The notes beneath the pieces were generated by a model. That model worked only from the letters and a program-made list of their open reading frames with translations, was not told the DNA's origin and did not search any database. The position numbers and the translations under genes were made by a program. Below are positions 21,320 to 26,031 of a DNA stretch of 26,031 nucleotides, piece by piece. Within the stretch, counting starts at the first letter, position 1, and every line of letters starts with the position of its first letter. Source of the DNA: a virus. The stretch spans positions 1-26,031 of IMG/VR virus record IMGVR_UViG_3300047548_000109; one strand, given 5' to 3'.

Positions 21320-24300
21320 TTAAATTATAGCGACATTCGTGATCTATACAAAAGTGCAGATAGAATAAATAGTGAACATTTAGTTATTGCCGAATGGAAT
21401 ATGAATAAGTATTCTGTAATTAAGCAATGTGGGCTATATAAATTAGATGGAAAAGAGTCTCAATATTTATCTACTAGTTCTAATATAATAGATGGAAAGA
21501 ACAGAATACTTTTCGACAGCAATGATACAAAAATAGATCCTAAATCAGAGTTTTATTCAAAACTATCATCAGTTTTTAAACCAAACAGACCAGATTCAGG
21601 AATTGTATTTACTCAAAAACATCCTGGGGCGGTGTTTTCAGACAGCGTTTTTGATATAAAAGTTTCAAATCTCTCAACTGCATCTGCAAGATTCTACCCA
21701 GTATCCGAAAATCGTACCTACGACTACTATAATTCTGGAAAGTTTTTAGGATTTGATGGAACTAGAAAAATGATCGGTGTTGCAAACAATCTCGGTAAAA
21801 TATCTGATGTTAATCCATTTGTTGTATACGAAGAAGATGTTATGTGTAATAAAATAGTAATTAAAGTTCAGAATCATATTTCTATTCCGTCATCATTTTC
21901 TATAGATATTTTGGTAGGAACTACATGGACTCAGATATATGCTGTTCCAACAAATCAAACTAGACTAAATGATCCCAATGCAATAGCAAACGCAAATGAT
22001 GATTTTATATCTGGAGAACTTAATCTTTACTATCAAAGAAATGGAACGTGGTCTAAAACAGTATCTAGAATGGACGACTTTGATGAACTTATTTCTTCTA
22101 GTCCGACCCATTTCAAAAAAATAAAAGGAATTAGATTTAGAGTAGATTCAATGGTTCCAGTTGTCTCTTCCCCCGTTGACTCTAATGGCGAGAAATTCCC
22201 AGTAAATCTAAAGTCATCTTCACTAGAACTTATAGAAATTTCTCCAAGATTAGAAGCAGATCTTACAGACTATGTTGAGTCTTTTAGTATTGCTTCATCT
22301 ATTGGAGATTCTACTGCTTTTGGGTTACCAGTAGGAACAGTAGTTTCTGGTACGGGTAATATTACTTTATCGAATGAGGATGGACAATTTTTATTTGCCA
22401 GTATTCTTAGCACCTCTAAGATGTTAAATGAAGATGTTAAATTTAATTTTTACCAAAAGGTTTATGTTCCAGATTTAAATGAAACATTTAATGTACCTAT
22501 GGGAGTCTTATATTCTAATCAATGGAATATAGGGGAAGATTATTCAGTATCAGTAAATTTAGAGGATGGGGTAAAATTTCTTAGACAATTATCTGCGCCA
22601 GACTTTATGGTCTCATCTTTTTCGGCAATGTCTGCCATCATTATGATGATATTAGATAATGTAGGTGTAACTGGGCTAGAGTTTAAAAAATCTTCAGATG
22701 CTAAAGAGAATGACAAAGAAGATACTTTAATAAAAAATTTCTTTTGTAAAAAAGAGCAAACGGTAGCAGAGGTTTTAGAAAATATAGCAGTTGCAACGCA
22801 ATGCTCTATATTCTATGACGTTAATGGTAAGTTAAATGTGTTGACAAAAGAAAGACTAACAGAAGATGCTAATATACAGCAATCAATAGGTCCAGCCGAT
22901 TCTGCGTCAGTACAAAAAACAGATTTTTGGTTTGTTATGGATGAATCTGTTACTACAGACGACGATGAGTATTCATATATATCAGACTACACATCAAATG
23001 TAGTTTCTATGGCTGAAGAAAAAATAAATCCTGTTACAAATGGAAATATTACATATCATTTTTATGGCCCAAGAAGATCTCCCCTAGCATCAACGTTAGC
23101 AGATACTAAAAAAGATTTATATGAACAACTAAAACTTGATCAGTTCCCAATGAATTCATTAGCATTCTCAAACTTTGAATACGGGACTACCATTCTTTGG
23201 CAGCCGTCAGATGACAATACCTCTGTTCTCGGTGCGGCAAATATTATAAAAGATTTGTATCCGTATAGACTTTCTGATTTATTTACGACAACCTATGAAT
23301 CATATACTGAAGAAGATGCTATTAGAGAAATATATAAAACTCAAACATCTGCCTCTGCAAGACAATCTTTAATTATTTATATGGATGTTAATGAAGGATT
23401 TACCATACCAGACTATGAAGGTTTTATTTTATTAGATAACGAATACATCAAATATCGTGGCAAACTTTTTTATGTAGCAGGAACTAATGGAATCTATGGT
23501 CACAGAATTATTTTTACAGAGGAAGAATTCTTTGAGTTAGTTTCATCATTAGGATCTGGAGACTCAATATCATTTAGAGGTTTAGTCATAGATGTTAAAT
23601 TTAATAATATTAATAAGGTGAATGATAAATATCAATACAAGGTAATAGGTGACGGTAGAGGTAGATTCAATAGCGATCCAGCCATACACTACGCAGTTTT
23701 AGAGAATTCATCTGGAGTAGATCCTGATAATAGATTTAAACTTATTCTTGGAGAAAGTGCAAACTATAATGTTCCAGGAAATATTGAAGCAACAACAAAG
23801 TTTAATTTTGCAGATAAATTAAGATATAAGTCTGCTAAGAAATTATTAGGAACAATTCCAAAAGATGCTCTAGATACCTACCTAGGGTTTTTAAAGATCT
23901 CTGGGCCAACATCACCTAAAGCAGATAGAGATGCCTTAGATTCACTTATAGATGGAAAAGTGAGTAGTGCCAGAAAAGAGTTAGAAAAAAATAATACGCA
24001 GGTCGATAAAGATGTTCCATCTAGTGAAAGAGATGGCAAGGTTGTGCCAGAAGAAGACTTTGACCCATTTGTTTATTTACAAGGAGAAAAAGCAATATAT
24101 GGTCAAAAAATTACACTTCCGTTTGCACCTAATGCTATTTCTACAAGGATGAGACTATACTCTCCAAGAAAACTTATTAAAAAAGATAGAACTATAACGG
24201 CAACAAACTCATCTATTGCTGGGATTGGTTTTGGAATCAATAGCCTAGGCGAGGGTTACTACCTAGAAGTTGAATCGGCTGGATCTGGTAAAGACTTTAC

Positions 24301-25429
24301 TAAAAATGATGATATAACTAAGAATTTAAGATTCTATAGAGTTAAGTTAGAGAATCATGGTGGTAAACAAAAATATAGTCCAAAAGTATTAATGAAGGCA
24401 AGTGTTGGCGGCTTCACAGTATTTGATACTGCTGTTCAAGTTATTAAATCTGATAATCAAGTTCTTGATCCAGTATTTGAACTAGAAATAAAAATACGGC
24501 AGTTTAAAAATGCAATGAGATATACGATATTTTATGGTGATACTAAAATAGGAACATATACAGAGCCAATTGGAGAGGCTGTTGGGGTAAACTCAAAGGA
24601 TATCTGTATGTTTGTAAGAAATGATTCTCAGGCAGTATATGAATACATTATGGCCGCAGCCAAACCTTTTCAGGATGATACGGAATATTACTTTAGAGGA
24701 TATAACCAGTTTAAAGAAAGAGAAGAGCAGGGGATAATACCTGTAACTAAGTCTTTTCTGTTTTCAGATGATAAAGGTGAAGCACTTTTCTATTATAATG
24801 ATTTTGCTAGATTGGCTAGACAGGTAAGAGAATATGATATTAGATTCTCTGCGCCAGCATTAACTAGCGCCTTATTGGATATTTCTAAGATTAATCCTCA
24901 ATATTTAGTAAAGAAGTACGAGCCTACTGCTTTTGGGGCTAAATTAGTCTTAGCAAATATATCTGGAGGCGCTATAAGGCTAGGAAGCGATGCTAAGTTA
25001 CCGTTATATATTGTTGGAATTGGCCTGGAAGAACTTAGTACTGGGACAATAACAGCAAAAGATTTATATGAAGGTGATGAAGGAAAAGACTTACGCCAAA
25101 ATGATAGAGAAAGAAATGTTGCAATATATGGAGAGCAAACATTTTCGTTAGATAGTCAATATATTCAGTCGCTATCTCAAGCAAAACAAATGATGCAATG
25201 GGTAATGAAATATTGTAATAGGCAAAGAATAAAACTAACTATGGAAGTTTTTGAAAATCCTTTAATAGAGTTAGGAGATAAAGTCAAAATATTTGATAAA
25301 TCTCGTGGATATTATAAAGACAATCCAAACTTCGGTGATAAAACATTCGTAGTATCATCTATATCTCATTCAGTAACTCAAGGTGGCCCATCTATGACGG
25401 TTTCTTTAGTTGAAGTTGGTGAATCATAG
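21317..25429 (+). CDS. Large tail hub / baseplate protein with lectin-like insert
   Basis: This 1370-aa tail-tip protein follows the Dit-like gene. The N-terminal ~300 residues are beta-rich (KPNRPDSGIVFTQKHPGAVF, then IVIKVQNHISIPSSFSIDIL), resembling a carbohydrate-binding or discoidin-like sandwich. Residues ~310-540 carry the hub part: LTDYVESFSIASSIGDSTAF, NITLSNEDGQFLF, MSAIIMMILDNVGVTGLEF, and EVLENIAVATQCSIFYDVNG, the motif by which Gp27/Tal-like hubs are recognised. Residues ~930-1110 look like a concanavalin-type jelly roll (ITLPFAPNAISTRMRLYSPR ... YTIFYGDTKIGTYTEP). The last ~90 residues (SLSQAKQMMQWVMKYC, then LGDKVKIFDKSRG and FVVSSISHSV) return to the hub domain. It should form the trimeric tip plug and a base for receptor-binding proteins. 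The GTG start is chosen from GGAGG. Confidence 0.72.
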   Translation: MLNYSDIRDLYKSADRINSEHLVIAEWNMNKYSVIKQCGLYKLDGKESQYLSTSSNIIDGKNRILFDSNDTKIDPKSEFYSKLSSVFKPNRPDSGIVFTQKHPGAVFSDSVFDIKVSNLSTASARFYPVSENRTYDYYNSGKFLGFDGTRKMIGVANNLGKISDVNPFVVYEEDVMCNKIVIKVQNHISIPSSFSIDILVGTTWTQIYAVPTNQTRLNDPNAIANANDDFISGELNLYYQRNGTWSKTVSRMDDFDELISSSPTHFKKIKGIRFRVDSMVPVVSSPVDSNGEKFPVNLKSSSLELIEISPRLEADLTDYVESFSIASSIGDSTAFGLPVGTVVSGTGNITLSNEDGQFLFASILSTSKMLNEDVKFNFYQKVYVPDLNETFNVPMGVLYSNQWNIGEDYSVSVNLEDGVKFLRQLSAPDFMVSSFSAMSAIIMMILDNVGVTGLEFKKSSDAKENDKEDTLIKNFFCKKEQTVAEVLENIAVATQCSIFYDVNGKLNVLTKERLTEDANIQQSIGPADSASVQKTDFWFVMDESVTTDDDEYSYISDYTSNVVSMAEEKINPVTNGNITYHFYGPRRSPLASTLADTKKDLYEQLKLDQFPMNSLAFSNFEYGTTILWQPSDDNTSVLGAANIIKDLYPYRLSDLFTTTYESYTEEDAIREIYKTQTSASARQSLIIYMDVNEGFTIPDYEGFILLDNEYIKYRGKLFYVAGTNGIYGHRIIFTEEEFFELVSSLGSGDSISFRGLVIDVKFNNINKVNDKYQYKVIGDGRGRFNSDPAIHYAVLENSSGVDPDNRFKLILGESANYNVPGNIEATTKFNFADKLRYKSAKKLLGTIPKDALDTYLGFLKISGPTSPKADRDALDSLIDGKVSSARKELEKNNTQVDKDVPSSERDGKVVPEEDFDPFVYLQGEKAIYGQKITLPFAPNAISTRMRLYSPRKLIKKDRTITATNSSIAGIGFGINSLGEGYYLEVESAGSGKDFTKNDDITKNLRFYRVKLENHGGKQKYSPKVLMKASVGGFTVFDTAVQVIKSDNQVLDPVFELEIKIRQFKNAMRYTIFYGDTKIGTYTEPIGEAVGVNSKDICMFVRNDSQAVYEYIMAAAKPFQDDTEYYFRGYNQFKEREEQGIIPVTKSFLFSDDKGEALFYYNDFARLARQVREYDIRFSAPALTSALLDISKINPQYLVKKYEPTAFGAKLVLANISGGAIRLGSDAKLPLYIVGIGLEELSTGTITAKDLYEGDEGKDLRQNDRERNVAIYGEQTFSLDSQYIQSLSQAKQMMQWVMKYCNRQRIKLTMEVFENPLIELGDKVKIFDKSRGYYKDNPNFGDKTFVVSSISHSVTQGGPSMTVSLVEVGES

Positions 25430-26031
25430 TGAGTGATTTACAAAAAATAATAGAAAAAATTAATTATTCAAGAAGCCAGGGGTTTATAACTCAAAAAGAG
25501 GCTCAGGATTTAAAACAATTGGCTCAATCATTGGCTACTAAAAATGGAAATTTGGGAATAAAAGATAGAGATAGGATAAATCAAAAACTTAATGAAGCCC
25601 TTAATAAAAAGGGTAAAGAAGTAAAAGAAGATTCTGGTCTAAAGCCCCCAAAGACAGATAGTAAACCAGACCCTGGAAAAGGTGGGACAAAACCAGGCCC
25701 TGGAAAAGGTAAGCCTGGTGGCGGAGATCAGTCTAAGGAAAAATGGAAAAAATTTCAGGATGGATACGATAAACTATCAAATAACCAAGATAGAAATGTT
25801 ATCCGTGAAATTTTTGGTGGAAAGCCAGATGACTCCAAACTAGCATTTTTTCAAACTCTAAGTGAAAGTAAAAAAGATGCCCTTGTTGATGCCGTAAAAG
25901 ACGGAAAAATCACTAAAGATGAAAAAAATAAATTAGAGAAATTATTTAAAAAAACTACACCTCCTGGAAGTGGCGGAGGCGGCGGGGGCAATGGCGGCGG
26001 CGATGGTACAAAGCCTCCAAAGCCTATAGAC
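25429..26031 (+). CDS. Low-complexity minor tail protein (partial, runs off the window)
   Basis: GTG 25429 shares its G with the hub's TAG stop and opens a frame of 201 codons that is still open at the last base. The protein starts VSDLQKIIEKINYSRSQGFI, with two charged helical modules (~residues 1-65 and ~105-165, the second with LAFFQTLSESKKDALVDAVK). These are separated and followed by Gly/Pro/Lys linkers (KPDPGKGGTKPGPGKGKPGG, then GGGGGGNGGGDGTKPPKP). Such alternating helix-linker layouts occur in fibres and other tail-tip components. No receptor-binding fold is visible in the part present. Position after the hub suggests a further minor tail protein; its true length and function cannot be told from here. 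Confidence 0.6.
   Translation, partial: MSDLQKIIEKINYSRSQGFITQKEAQDLKQLAQSLATKNGNLGIKDRDRINQKLNEALNKKGKEVKEDSGLKPPKTDSKPDPGKGGTKPGPGKGKPGGGDQSKEKWKKFQDGYDKLSNNQDRNVIREIFGGKPDDSKLAFFQTLSESKKDALVDAVKDGKITKDEKNKLEKLFKKTTPPGSGGGGGGNGGGDGTKPPKPID

Noticed and set aside
1-26031. CRISPR arrays, tRNA genes, insertion sequences, attachment sites
   Set aside because: I looked in the few intergenic gaps and saw no direct-repeat arrays, cloverleaf-like sequence, transposase or terminal repeats. The gaps are short and are explained by promoters and terminators.

Overview
The window is the late structural module of a tailed, long-tailed (siphovirus-type) bacteriophage or prophage. All recognisable genes lie on the + strand in the canonical order: portal, head-maturation protease with a nested scaffold, major capsid protein, head-tail connectors, tail terminator, major tail protein, two tail-assembly chaperones joined by a -1 frameshift, giant tape measure, distal-tail-like protein, large tail hub, next minor tail gene. 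No integrase, lysis cassette, replication gene, tRNA or CRISPR array is visible, and the terminase is not in view. The DNA is AT-rich. The portal, zinc-ribbon/tudor protease and tape-measure motifs are of the kind I know from actinobacteriophages. Several transcription units start with a TANNNT -10 box about 7 nt before ATG and no Shine-Dalgarno, which is the leaderless arrangement common in Actinobacteria. I infer a phage of a low-GC actinobacterium, possibly an aquatic one; the host assignment is inference only.

Layout. 1-178: possible tail end of an upstream gene, then an AT-rich promoter region. 188-1036: a lectin-like (LamG/concanavalin-type) beta-rich protein. 1055-2948: small conserved protein and portal, overlapping. 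2979-5228: a 749-aa protease with zinc-ribbon, tudor-like and coiled-coil scaffold parts; a perfect internal ribosome site at 4681-4697 should also make the scaffold alone. 5261-6379: major capsid protein, followed by a terminator-like hairpin. 6478-9018: four tightly packed connector/terminator genes. 9087-9854: major tail protein with its own promoter, 5' hairpin and consensus ribosome site, closed by a perfect 17-bp hairpin. 9948-10627: chaperones G and GT. 10620-20774: a 3384-aa tape measure. 20778-26031: tail tip genes, the last cut by the window edge.

How the genes work together: scaffold and protease shape and mature the capsid shell around the portal. The connectors close the filled head and join it to a tube of major tail protein. 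The chaperones coat the tape measure while the tube polymerises. The hub and distal proteins cap the tip.

The most unusual element is the tape measure. Besides the standard ruler parts it holds two predicted peptidoglycan-cutting domains, an N-acetylmuramoyl-L-alanine amidase and a lysozyme-like/transglycosylase domain. It also holds a roughly 670-residue insert bounded by glycine-rich 'FADGG' modules. That insert contains a region resembling the ADP-ribosyltransferase-like (DUF3626/MuF-toxin-type) fold and a second region with a PFYxSTGxGGK...GKWYP signature. I read this as a possible effector cargo carried inside the tail and delivered with the DNA.
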